Positions 8,394-15,868 of a stretch of DNA of 64,000 nt are shown here, in pieces. Source of the stretch: Sediminicola sp037203765 (GTDB lineage: Bacteria; Bacteroidota; Bacteroidia; Flavobacteriales; Flavobacteriaceae); contig NZ_JBBCAS010000007.1 of assembly GCF_037203765.1 (NCBI RefSeq), forward strand, positions 62,001 to 126,000. The letters run 5' to 3'. A program made the position numbers and the translations under genes. The notes beneath the pieces are model-generated. The model had not been told where the DNA came from. It was given only the letters and a program-made list of their open reading frames with translations, and did not search any database. The stretch's first letter is position 1, and every line of letters starts with the position of its first letter.

Positions 8394-10457
8394 ATGTTAG
8401 AAGAGAAAGACGAGCAACTACAGGATAATGTAGGTGGTGAAAAAAAATCAGAAACTACTGAAGTCACATCGAATTCAGAGAAAAGCGCTGATATACCAAA
8501 AGTAAAAGAAGAGGAAGCCACCGAGGACCCATCCAAAGGCAAGAAAGAGGATATTCCTGCCACTGGCAATGATTCTGGGGAGCCTACTGCCGAGAAAGAA
8601 GAAGACCTACAGGAAGAGATAGATGAATCCAATGCCGAGGATGCCGAGGATGAGGACAACCGTGTACGGCACCAAATCCCAATTTTGGACTACCACGCCA
8701 TGTCGATGGAAAATCTAGTTGGAGAATTGCAACGTTTGGTCAAAAATGAAAAAGTACAGGCCATCAAAAAACATGTTGATGGAATCAAATATGAGTTCGA
8801 TCTAAAATTCCAGGATTTCATAGAACATAAAAAGGAAGAATTTGTCAGTAATGGCGGTAATGAAATAGACTTTAGATATAATTCGGTTACCAAAAGGCAA
8901 TTCAATGAAGTATACACGGAATACCGTGAAAAAAGGGATCAATATTACAAAAAGCTGGAGCACAACCTCAAGGACAATCTAGAGAACAGGTTGGCCATAA
9001 TTGAAGAACTTAAAGGGCTTGTCAACGTGGAAGAGGATATTAATACCACGTACAAGAATTTTAAGGATCTACAGGAGAGGTGGCGCACCGCAGGCCCTGT
9101 TCCCAGGACCAATTACAACGATGTATGGCGTACCTACCACCACCATATAGAAATATTTTACGATTTCCTTCACCTAAATAGGGAGTTACGTGATCTGGAC
9201 TTTAAGCACAACCTGGAGGAGAAGCTCCGATTGATTGAACGCGCCGAGGCCCTGGCCAATGAACCTGATTTAAGCAAGGCATTTCAAGAGCTGCAAACCT
9301 TACACAAGATTTGGAAAGAGGATATCGGTCCGGTCGATAAGGAACACCGTGAACTGATCTGGGAAGCCTTTAGCAATGCCACCAAAGCACTACACCAACG
9401 AAGACAGGACCATTATAAAGAAATGGACAAGGTCTATGAACAGAACTTGGTGAAAAAAAATGAGATCATAGCCGCTATCAAGGACATTGCTGACAACATG
9501 GCCAACAACCACAAGGCCCTGCAACAGCAAATGAAAAAAGTGGAGGATTTAAGGGAATCTTTTTTCAAGGCCGGTAAGGTACCACAAAAGGTAAATGAAC
9601 AGACCTGGGCCTCATTTAAGGAAACGGTACGCAATTTTAATAGAAACAAGAACGCGTATTATAAGAACCTCAAAAAAGATCAGCAGGAAAATCTTGATAA
9701 AAAACGGGCATTATTGGAATTGGCCGTTTCATTAAAGGACAGTGAGGACTACGACACTGTAACCCCTGAAATGAAACGTATCCAAAACGAATGGAAAAAA
9801 ATTGGTCACGTACCCAGAAAGTATTCGGACAAAATTTGGAACGAATTCAAAAATGCATGCAACCACTATTTTGACCGTTTACATTCCTTGAAAAACGAGG
9901 CGCATAAGGAGGAAGAGGAAAATTTTGAAAAGAAAAACGCCTGCATGGATCGATTGAAAGCCTTTGAGCTTAGTGGGGACAAGCAGAAAGATCTGACTAG
10001 TATCAAAGAATTCATCACAGAATGGAAAACCTATGGAAGGGTTCCTTTCAATAAGAAAAACATCAATGTAAAGTTCAATAAGATCCTAGATGCCCTTTTT
10101 AATAAATTGGACGTTAACAAGCAGGAAGCTGAATTGATGAAATATGGCAATAAAATTCAACAATTGGCCAATGCGGATAACGAAAGAGCCATTTATAATG
10201 AGCGTACGTTTATCAGAAGAAAAATAGAGGAGAGCAAAAGTGAGATCAATCAATTGGAGAATAATTTACAGTTTTTCTCCAATGCTTCAGAGGATAGTCC
10301 CGTTGTCAAAGAGGTGATCAAGAACATCAACAACCACAAGGAGGCCCTGACGACCTGGAAAGCAAAACTAAAAAAGCTCAACATCTTGGAAAACAATCTC
10401 AATAGGGAAGCCGAAGAGGCCGAAATGGATGATGATGACGTTTCAGAAAAAGAATAA
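8394..10457 (+). CDS. DUF349 repeat protein
   Basis: A 687-residue, highly charged, probably cytoplasmic protein. The first 95 residues are acidic and low in complexity. The rest holds about five DUF349 helical repeats, each with a tryptophan plus a G-x-V motif: ERWRTAGPVPR, KIWKEDIGPVDK, ESFFKAGKVPQK, NEWKKIGHVPRK and TEWKTYGRVPFN. The C-terminus is acidic again. DUF349 proteins are widespread in Bacteroidota; I do not know a firm function. It has its own promoter region and a strong terminator, so it is probably monocistronic. Confidence 0.88.
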   Translation: MLEEKDEQLQDNVGGEKKSETTEVTSNSEKSADIPKVKEEEATEDPSKGKKEDIPATGNDSGEPTAEKEEDLQEEIDESNAEDAEDEDNRVRHQIPILDYHAMSMENLVGELQRLVKNEKVQAIKKHVDGIKYEFDLKFQDFIEHKKEEFVSNGGNEIDFRYNSVTKRQFNEVYTEYREKRDQYYKKLEHNLKDNLENRLAIIEELKGLVNVEEDINTTYKNFKDLQERWRTAGPVPRTNYNDVWRTYHHHIEIFYDFLHLNRELRDLDFKHNLEEKLRLIERAEALANEPDLSKAFQELQTLHKIWKEDIGPVDKEHRELIWEAFSNATKALHQRRQDHYKEMDKVYEQNLVKKNEIIAAIKDIADNMANNHKALQQQMKKVEDLRESFFKAGKVPQKVNEQTWASFKETVRNFNRNKNAYYKNLKKDQQENLDKKRALLELAVSLKDSEDYDTVTPEMKRIQNEWKKIGHVPRKYSDKIWNEFKNACNHYFDRLHSLKNEAHKEEEENFEKKNACMDRLKAFELSGDKQKDLTSIKEFITEWKTYGRVPFNKKNINVKFNKILDALFNKLDVNKQEAELMKYGNKIQQLANADNERAIYNERTFIRRKIEESKSEINQLENNLQFFSNASEDSPVVKEVIKNINNHKEALTTWKAKLKKLNILENNLNREAEEAEMDDDDVSEKE

Positions 10458-10476
10458 TGATGAAAAGTTTTAATTA

Positions 10477-10506
10477 AAAACGGGACCAATTGGTCCCGTT
10501 TTTTTT
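10477..10506. terminator. Bidirectional terminator between DUF349 gene and RhlE helicase
   Basis: Perfect hairpin AAAACGGGACC-AATT-GGTCCCGTTTT followed by further T. The A-rich left side gives a U run for the opposite strand too, so it can serve both convergent genes. Confidence 0.92.
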
Positions 10507-10509
10507 GTC

Positions 10510-11775
10510 TTAAGAATTTCTATTCCCTCCAGATCTACTCTTGAACCTATTGGGTTTTTTATTTCCTGTTCCTTGTTTTGCTTTTGATCTTGGGTTTCTC
10601 TGCCTTGGCCCTCTGTCATCCTCTTCTTCTTTTTCGGGCCTTCCACTGGGTTCAAAACCTTCCAATACGTCACTGGGCAATTTCATCCCCAATAACTTTT
10701 CTATACCTCTTACATATTCCATTTCGTCCTGGGACACCAAAGAAAGAGCTTCTCCACTGGCCCCTGCCCTACCTGTCCTACCTATTCTATGCACGTAGTC
10801 TTCTGGTACGTTGGGTAGTTCAAAGTTGATCACATGAGGCAATAATGGAATATCCAATCCACGGGCTGCGATATCCGTGGCTACCAAAACCCTTACGGTT
10901 CCTTTTTTAAAACCGTCCAATGCTTTGGTTCTAGCACCTTGACTTTTATTGCCATGTATGGCAGCAGCGGTAATATCATTCTTGTTCAACTTCTCACTCA
11001 ACCTATTGGCCCCGTGTTTGGTCCTGGTAAAAATGAGTACTTGCTTCCATTCGCCCTCACCGATCAACTTGATGACCAATTCCGGCTTTCTACTTTTATC
11101 CACACGGTAGACTTGTTGATCCACCTTTTCCGCAGTTGTATTTTCCGGGGTTGCTTCAACCAATACCGGATGATGTAGAAAACCACCGGCCAATTGTTTT
11201 ATTTCTTTGGAAAAGGTTGCCGAAAACAGTAGATTTTGCCTTTTGGCGGGCATTAGGTTCAATATTTTCTTGATATCCCTTAGAAAACCCATGTCCAACA
11301 TACGGTCGGCCTCATCCAATACCAAAATTTCTACGCTATCCAATGATAGGGCTTTCTGGTTATGGAGATCCAAAAGGCGACCTGGAGTGGCCACCAAAAT
11401 ATCAACTCCATTGCGCAGGGTTGCAATTTGTGGATTCGCATTCACGCCTCCAAAAATAACAGTGGACCTTATATCCAGAAACTCACTGTATTCCTTCACA
11501 TTGGCATACACTTGGGCTGCCAATTCCCTTGTAGGGGTCAGCACTAGAGCCCTTACAGGTCTTCTTCTTAAAATGGGAGCCTGTGAAAGGACCTGCAATA
11601 TTGGCAAAGTAAATCCGGCTGTCTTGCCTGTCCCCGTTTGCGCGGAGGCAAGAACATCTTTTCTTTCTAGTATTTGTGGTATTGCTTTTTCCTGAATAGG
11701 CGACGGTGTGGTGTATCCTTTTTTGTTGACAGCTTTCAACAGGGCGTCGGATAGGCCCAAAGATTTAAATGACAT
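10510..11775 (-). CDS. DEAD-box ATP-dependent RNA helicase, RhlE type
   Basis: About 421 residues. The N-terminal Q-motif region (FKSLGLSDALLKA, then TPSPIQ), Walker A AQTGTGKT, PTRELA, DEAD box VLDEADRMLDMGF, SAT, and the C-terminal motif HRIGRTGRAG are all present. The tail after the helicase core is basic (R/K/N/S-rich), typical of RhlE-type RNA-binding extensions. It acts in remodelling structured RNA or ribosome precursors. I chose the ATG of MSFKSLG; an ATG two codons upstream (11781) is possible. The gene has its own promoter with a leader of about 45 bases. Confidence 0.93.
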   Translation of the reverse strand: MSFKSLGLSDALLKAVNKKGYTTPSPIQEKAIPQILERKDVLASAQTGTGKTAGFTLPILQVLSQAPILRRRPVRALVLTPTRELAAQVYANVKEYSEFLDIRSTVIFGGVNANPQIATLRNGVDILVATPGRLLDLHNQKALSLDSVEILVLDEADRMLDMGFLRDIKKILNLMPAKRQNLLFSATFSKEIKQLAGGFLHHPVLVEATPENTTAEKVDQQVYRVDKSRKPELVIKLIGEGEWKQVLIFTRTKHGANRLSEKLNKNDITAAAIHGNKSQGARTKALDGFKKGTVRVLVATDIAARGLDIPLLPHVINFELPNVPEDYVHRIGRTGRAGASGEALSLVSQDEMEYVRGIEKLLGMKLPSDVLEGFEPSGRPEKEEEDDRGPRQRNPRSKAKQGTGNKKPNRFKSRSGGNRNS

Positions 11776-11828
11776 ATACATTGTTTAAGAGACGACACTC
11801 AATTCATGGTCGCCCCTATATGAAGCCA

Positions 11829-11857
11829 CAAAGGTACATCTAATTTATCCGATACAA
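11829..11857 (-). promoter_or_regulatory. Promoter of the RhlE-type helicase gene
   Basis: Read on the minus strand: TTG (11857-11855), an 18-base spacer, then TACCTTTG (11836-11829). This matches both the -33 and -7 elements of the Bacteroidota primary sigma factor, and is one of the best promoters in the window. Confidence 0.75.
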
Positions 11858-11920
11858 TTTTATTATCGCAATATCCTTGATCTACTACGGTTAAGGAGAA
11901 CAGAATTCCAAAAATATACC

Positions 11921-12649
11921 CTATTTGTTCCTCACATACACAAGTTTGAAACGCGCATTGGGCTGATCCCGATGATCCACTTCAAATTGGGACAGCGATT
12001 TGAACAAAGGAGTGAGCTTCTCAAATCCGAAATTCCTGGAATCGAAGTTTGGCTGCTTCTTGATGATCAAGGATCCTACATCTCCCATAAAGGCCCAACC
12101 GTCCTCATCTGCCGCATCGGACACCGAATTTCTCAGCAGTCGTATAATCTTGGGGGTAATCTTATCGACATCCTGTTTTTTGGAATCGGACTGTCCATCC
12201 TGCTTTTCATTATCCGATTTAAGGATTTCCAAATAGATAAACTTATCGCAGGCCACAATGAACGGATCCGGGGTCTTTTTCTCCCCGATCCCATAAACCT
12301 GAAGTCCGGCTTCCCTTAATCTAGTTGCCAGTTTGGTAAAATCACTATCTGATGAAACCAAACAAAATCCGTCTACCTTATTGGAATAGAGAATATCCAT
12401 GGCATCGATGATCATAGCGGAATCCGTGGCATTCTTTCCTACTGTATATCCATATTGTTGAATGGGATTAATGGCATTTTCCAACAAAATATTCTTCCAT
12501 TTGGATAAATGGGGTTTTGTCCAGTCGCCGTATATCCTCTTAATGGTAGGTGTTCCGTATTTGGTAATTTCCTCCATCATCTCCTTGATGTATTTGGAGG
12601 GTATGTTGTCACCGTCTATCAAAACGGCCAATTTTGTGTCTTTTATCAT
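11921..12649 (-). CDS. NYN (PIN-like) domain protein with C-terminal LOTUS/OST-HTH-like domain, putative RNase
   Basis: A 242-residue soluble protein. Residues 5-145 are a NYN/LabA (DUF88) fold with the metal-binding acidic set: D12 and D14 in LIDGDN, the NATDSAMIIDAMD segment, and SSDSDF. Residues of about 160-240 look like a LOTUS (OST-HTH) winged-helix RNA-binding module (ITPKIIRLLRNSV, then GDVGSLI and FKLVYV). This pairing is known in putative RNA-degrading proteins. The helicase gene lies downstream on the same strand but has its own promoter. RNA targets are unknown. Confidence 0.85.
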   Translation of the reverse strand: MIKDTKLAVLIDGDNIPSKYIKEMMEEITKYGTPTIKRIYGDWTKPHLSKWKNILLENAINPIQQYGYTVGKNATDSAMIIDAMDILYSNKVDGFCLVSSDSDFTKLATRLREAGLQVYGIGEKKTPDPFIVACDKFIYLEILKSDNEKQDGQSDSKKQDVDKITPKIIRLLRNSVSDAADEDGWAFMGDVGSLIIKKQPNFDSRNFGFEKLTPLFKSLSQFEVDHRDQPNARFKLVYVRNK

Positions 12650-12741
12650 ATGGATCTAAAGATACAATAATCTAAGGGTATTTTTATCCCTATCCATTCT
12701 ATTTGTATATTGAATAAAAATAAGATTCCTATCTAATTAAC

Positions 12742-13230
12742 ATGGACCGTACCAATACCATAAAGGAACAAATTGAACTATTTTACCGGGCTTTCAATGA
12801 CTTGGATGCGGAAAAAATGGTGGCCCAATATCACGAGGATATCATTTTTGAAGACCCTGCTTTTGGCGTGTTGCAAGGCGATCGGGCCAAGAACATGTGG
12901 AGAATGCTCTGTGCCTCACAACAAGGGAGGACTTTTAAGATTCAGGTATCTCAAATAGTACATGATAATCATACGGCATCTGCCGTATGGAAAGCCCATT
13001 ATATTTTTAGTAAAACAGGACGGGAAATCCATAATACCATCCAGGCCCAATTTGAGTTTAAGGATGGGAAGATCATATCCCATAAGGATACATTTGATCT
13101 TTACAGATGGTCCAGACAGGCTTTGGGGATAAAAGGACTGTTGTTGGGGTGGACATCTTTCTTTGCAAGGAAGTTGCAAAATCAAACCAATAAATTGCTC
13201 TCCAGGTACGAAAACAATAGATCCCAATAA
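12742..13230 (+). CDS. NTF2-like / SnoaL-type nuclear transport factor 2 family protein
   Basis: A 162-residue protein with the compact cone-shaped NTF2 fold pattern: an N-terminal helix (IKEQIELFYRAFND), YHEDIIFEDPAFG, a central strand pair with GREIHNTIQAQFEF, and DGKIISHKDTFDLYRW. Such proteins include isomerases, hydrolases and simple binding proteins; the active site cannot be assigned here. It stands alone between divergent NYN and convergent rny genes and ends at a shared terminator. Confidence 0.8.
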   Translation: MDRTNTIKEQIELFYRAFNDLDAEKMVAQYHEDIIFEDPAFGVLQGDRAKNMWRMLCASQQGRTFKIQVSQIVHDNHTASAVWKAHYIFSKTGREIHNTIQAQFEFKDGKIISHKDTFDLYRWSRQALGIKGLLLGWTSFFARKLQNQTNKLLSRYENNRSQ

Positions 13231-13245
13231 CAAGGGGGAACAAAA

Positions 13246-13277
13246 AAAAAGCGAGCCATAGTGGCTCGCTTTTTTTT
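13246..13277. terminator. Bidirectional terminator between NTF2-like gene and rny
   Basis: Hairpin GCGAGCCA-TAG-TGGCTCGC (13251-13269) with a run of A on the left and eight T on the right. It can stop transcription from both sides. Confidence 0.93.
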
Positions 13278-13291
13278 AACTTGGATAACTT

Positions 13292-14860
13292 TTATTTCGC
13301 CACATTTACGGAGCGAGTCTCCCTGATAACGGTCACTTTGACCTGCCCGGGATAAGTCATATCTGTCTGTATTTTTTGTGAGATTTCGAATGACAATTCC
13401 GCTGCCTTCTCATCGCTCACTTTTTCACTTTCCACGATCACTCGTAATTCCCTACCCGCTTGTATGGCATAAGCCTTTTGAACCCCTCCAAAACCAAAGG
13501 CGATATCTTCCAAGTCTTTAAGACGCTGGATATAGGAATCCAACACTTGCCTACGAGCTCCTGGTCTGGCGCCACTAATGGCATCACAAACCTGAACAAT
13601 TGGAGAAATCAAGGTTTTCATTTCTATCTCATCGTGGTGGGCTCCAATGGCATTGCATACATCTGGCTTCTCACCGTATTTCTCTGCCCACTGCATTCCC
13701 AAGATAGCGTGTGGTGTTTCTACTTCTGCTTCCGTATTGGGCACTTTACCTATATCGTGCAATAGTCCGGCGCGTTTGGCCAATTTAGGGTTGAGTCCCA
13801 ACTCAGCGGCCATCACGCCACATAGTTTGGCAACCTCTCTGGAGTGTTGTAAAAGGTTTTGACCATAGGAAGAGCGGTATTTCATTCTACCAACGGCCTT
13901 GATCAATTCTGGATGAAGTCCATGAATACCCAAATCTATTACGGTGCGTTTCCCTATCTCAACTATTTCTTCCTCTATCTGCTTTTCCGTTTTCTTAACG
14001 ATCTCCTCAATACGAGCCGGGTGTATTCGGCCATCGGTCACTAACTTGTGCAAGGACAAACGGGCCACTTCCCTACGAACAGAATCAAAACAAGAAAGAA
14101 TGATTGCCTCTGGGGTATCGTCCACAATGATCTCGACTCCTGTAGCCGCTTCAAGGGCACGGATATTTCGTCCTTCACGTCCTATGATACGACCTTTTAC
14201 ATCATCGGATTCCAAGTTAAATACGGAAACGCAATTTTCCACGGCCTCTTCCGTACCAATGCGCTGGATGGTATTGATTACTATTTTCTTTGCCTCTTGC
14301 TGAGCGGTCAATTTAGCCTCTTCCACGGTAGACTGGATAAAAGCCATGGCATCGGATTTGGCATTTTCCCTTAAGGATTCCATCAATTGGCTTTTGGCAT
14401 CTTCGGCAGACAGTCCTGAGATAACCTCCAGTTGTTGTACCTGGCTTTTGTGCAGCTTTTCCAATTCGGACTGCCTTTTTTCCAGATACTCACTTTTGTG
14501 GTCTACCTCCTGTAATTTTACTTCGAGCTGCTCGTTGAGTTTTTTACTCTTGGCAAGTTCGTTACTTATCTGGGATTCCTTATCGCGAGTACGTTTTTCT
14601 GCCTCGCTGATCTTTTTATCCTTACTGATTATGACTTTTTCGTGCTCTGCCTTCAGTTCCAAAAACTTCTCCTTAGCCTGATAAATCTTATCCTTTTTGG
14701 TGTTTTCACCCTGCAATTCGGCTTCCTTGATAATGGAGGCAGCTTCTTTTTTTGCATTGATTATGGTTTTGGAAGCTTTTCCCTTTTCCATAATCTTGGC
14801 AATCGCAAAACCTATTGCAAGCCCAACTATACCTACTATTATTATTGTAGTACTATCCAT
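13292..14860 (-). CDS. rny: Ribonuclease Y
   Basis: A 522-residue membrane-anchored endoribonuclease that starts mRNA turnover. A single N-terminal transmembrane helix (about residues 4-22) leads into a long coiled coil (about 25-200). A KH RNA-binding domain follows (GRIIGREGRNIRALEAATG), then an HD phosphohydrolase domain with the metal-binding LLHDIGKV and GAHHDE motifs. Length and domain order are standard. It is the last element of the minus-strand set zapB-like, zapA, 6S RNA, rny, and ends at the shared terminator. Confidence 0.97.
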   Translation of the reverse strand: MDSTTIIIVGIVGLAIGFAIAKIMEKGKASKTIINAKKEAASIIKEAELQGENTKKDKIYQAKEKFLELKAEHEKVIISKDKKISEAEKRTRDKESQISNELAKSKKLNEQLEVKLQEVDHKSEYLEKRQSELEKLHKSQVQQLEVISGLSAEDAKSQLMESLRENAKSDAMAFIQSTVEEAKLTAQQEAKKIVINTIQRIGTEEAVENCVSVFNLESDDVKGRIIGREGRNIRALEAATGVEIIVDDTPEAIILSCFDSVRREVARLSLHKLVTDGRIHPARIEEIVKKTEKQIEEEIVEIGKRTVIDLGIHGLHPELIKAVGRMKYRSSYGQNLLQHSREVAKLCGVMAAELGLNPKLAKRAGLLHDIGKVPNTEAEVETPHAILGMQWAEKYGEKPDVCNAIGAHHDEIEMKTLISPIVQVCDAISGARPGARRQVLDSYIQRLKDLEDIAFGFGGVQKAYAIQAGRELRVIVESEKVSDEKAAELSFEISQKIQTDMTYPGQVKVTVIRETRSVNVAK

Positions 14861-14875
14861 AATTTAAAAATTATT

Positions 14876-15046
14876 AAAAAAAAAGCCCACATTGGAGGAA
14901 GTTTTGTACAAACTCCGATAAACAGGTTTAGGGCTAACAGACTGATCAAGGATCCTTATACTAGTAAGGCCTGCTTTTACAATCTAAACTCACCCTTTTC
15001 AAACAAATTAGTGTTGAGTTTGTCAAAAATAATTACCAATGTGGGC
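14876..15046 (-). ncRNA. ssrS: 6S RNA, between zapA and rny
   Basis: Read on the minus strand, the 211-base gap between zapA and rny begins and ends with an 11-bp perfect closing stem (GCCCACATTGG at 15046-15036 with CCAATGTGGGC at 14895-14885), followed by nine U. Inside are further long-range pairs: ACAAACTC with GAGTTTGT, GTTTAG with CTAAAC, and an apical hairpin CCTTA-CTAGTA-TAAGG. The result is a long rod of about 162 bases with unpaired central parts, as in 6S RNA, which mimics an open promoter and binds RNA polymerase. The position just downstream of zapA mirrors the E. coli zapA-ssrS order. No good -7 box lies right before it, so it may be processed from the zapA transcript. The family call is inference; the stem and U run are seen. 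Confidence 0.85.
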
Positions 15047-15071
15047 AGTAACATTATTTATTTAAAAGAAC

Positions 15072-15368
15072 TTATTTCCATTCGAGCTTCGTGGCAATCA
15101 GACTATCCAGGGCTTTCAGTCGTTCTTCAACTTCCTTGGTATTTTCTGATTGGTCTATTCCCTTCTGCTCTATTTTAGAAGCAAACTGCAAAGCGCACAT
15201 GGCCAACACATCTTGTTTGTCCCTTACTGCATAACTTTGCTCAAATTTCTTAGCCAGTTGCTCAATATTTTTCGCAGCCTTTCGTAAACCTTCTTCTTGG
15301 CTTGGGTCTATGGTCAAAGGATATACCCTGTCCGCAATAGAAAGTTTTATTTTTAGCTTTTCTGACAT
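15072..15368 (-). CDS. zapA: Cell division protein ZapA
   Basis: A 98-residue cytoplasmic FtsZ-ring stabiliser. It has the ZapA pattern: a short N-terminal beta segment (KIKLSIADRVYPLTI), then EEGLRKAAKNIEQLAKKFEQ leading into a helix with DVLAMCALQFASK, and a C-terminal coiled coil. It begins 15 bases after the coiled-coil gene upstream and is followed by the 6S RNA. In other bacteria ZapA bridges FtsZ filaments. Confidence 0.93.
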   Translation of the reverse strand: MSEKLKIKLSIADRVYPLTIDPSQEEGLRKAAKNIEQLAKKFEQSYAVRDKQDVLAMCALQFASKIEQKGIDQSENTKEVEERLKALDSLIATKLEWK

Positions 15369-15383
15369 TGTATCGTTGATACA

Positions 15384-15680
15384 CTATTCAGCAAGTTGGG
15401 AAATACAATGGTCCAACTCCCTGATTAATGTGTTTATTTTAAGCTTAGCTTCCGTTTTATTCGTATTACTGCCTAGCATAGAACTCGCAAGCTTAAGTGA
15501 ATTGTACTTCTCCTCCCATTCCAAAGCAGAATTTTTGGTTAGCTCGTGGCTTTTTTTAACTGAAGTCAACTCTTCTTCCAATTTTAAATTAGCTTGGTTC
15601 AGAAGCTCTACCTTATGGAGCATCTTACTAATTTTATTTTCTAAAGAATCAACAATTTCCACTAGTTCACTCATATGCAA
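15384..15680 (-). CDS. Small coiled-coil protein upstream of zapA, possible ZapB-like partner
   Basis: A 98-residue acidic protein that is nearly all predicted coiled coil (heptads through SLENKISKMLHKVELLNQANLKLEEEL and beyond, given here only in part by position 12-60). No signal peptide or membrane helix. It is 15 bases upstream of zapA in one transcription unit. Size, coiled-coil nature and linkage suggest a role like ZapB, which binds ZapA in E. coli; sequence alone does not prove homology. The start may be the ATG at 15674 (MSELVEIV). Confidence 0.75.
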   Translation of the reverse strand: MHMSELVEIVDSLENKISKMLHKVELLNQANLKLEEELTSVKKSHELTKNSALEWEEKYNSLKLASSMLGSNTNKTEAKLKINTLIRELDHCISQLAE

Positions 15681-15698
15681 ATATCAATGCATTTTACA

Positions 15699-15729
15699 CA
15701 AAGTTAACATACCTCAAACGACTTCGCAA
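15699..15729 (-). promoter_or_regulatory. Promoter for the zapB-like / zapA / 6S RNA unit
   Basis: On the minus strand: TTG (15729-15727), 20-base spacer, TAACTTTG (15706-15699). It lies 18 bases before the coiled-coil gene start. Confidence 0.6.
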
Positions 15730-15841
15730 TACTTTTTACAATTATTCTTGGAGGAAAACTTTGTCGCCTATACAAATGGTTCAAATTTATTGGTTTAACT
15801 TTTTTAACAGCGATAGATTTTTACCATTTCAACCGTTTAAT

Positions 15842-15849
15842 TACATTCG
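15842..15849 (+). promoter_or_regulatory. Near-consensus -7 element for the M23 peptidase gene
   Basis: TACATTCG differs from TAnnTTTG at one base and sits 19 bases before the ATG chosen for the M23 gene. It supports that start over an in-frame ATG 108 bases further upstream, which would lie before this element. Confidence 0.4.
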
Positions 15850-15868
15850 CACCTACTTATCGAACATT

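Noticed and set aside
14642..15178. Plus-strand reading frame of 178 codons across the rny-zapA gap
   Set aside because: It crosses the 6S RNA and both flanking genes antisense, has no family match, and the gap is explained by the RNA.
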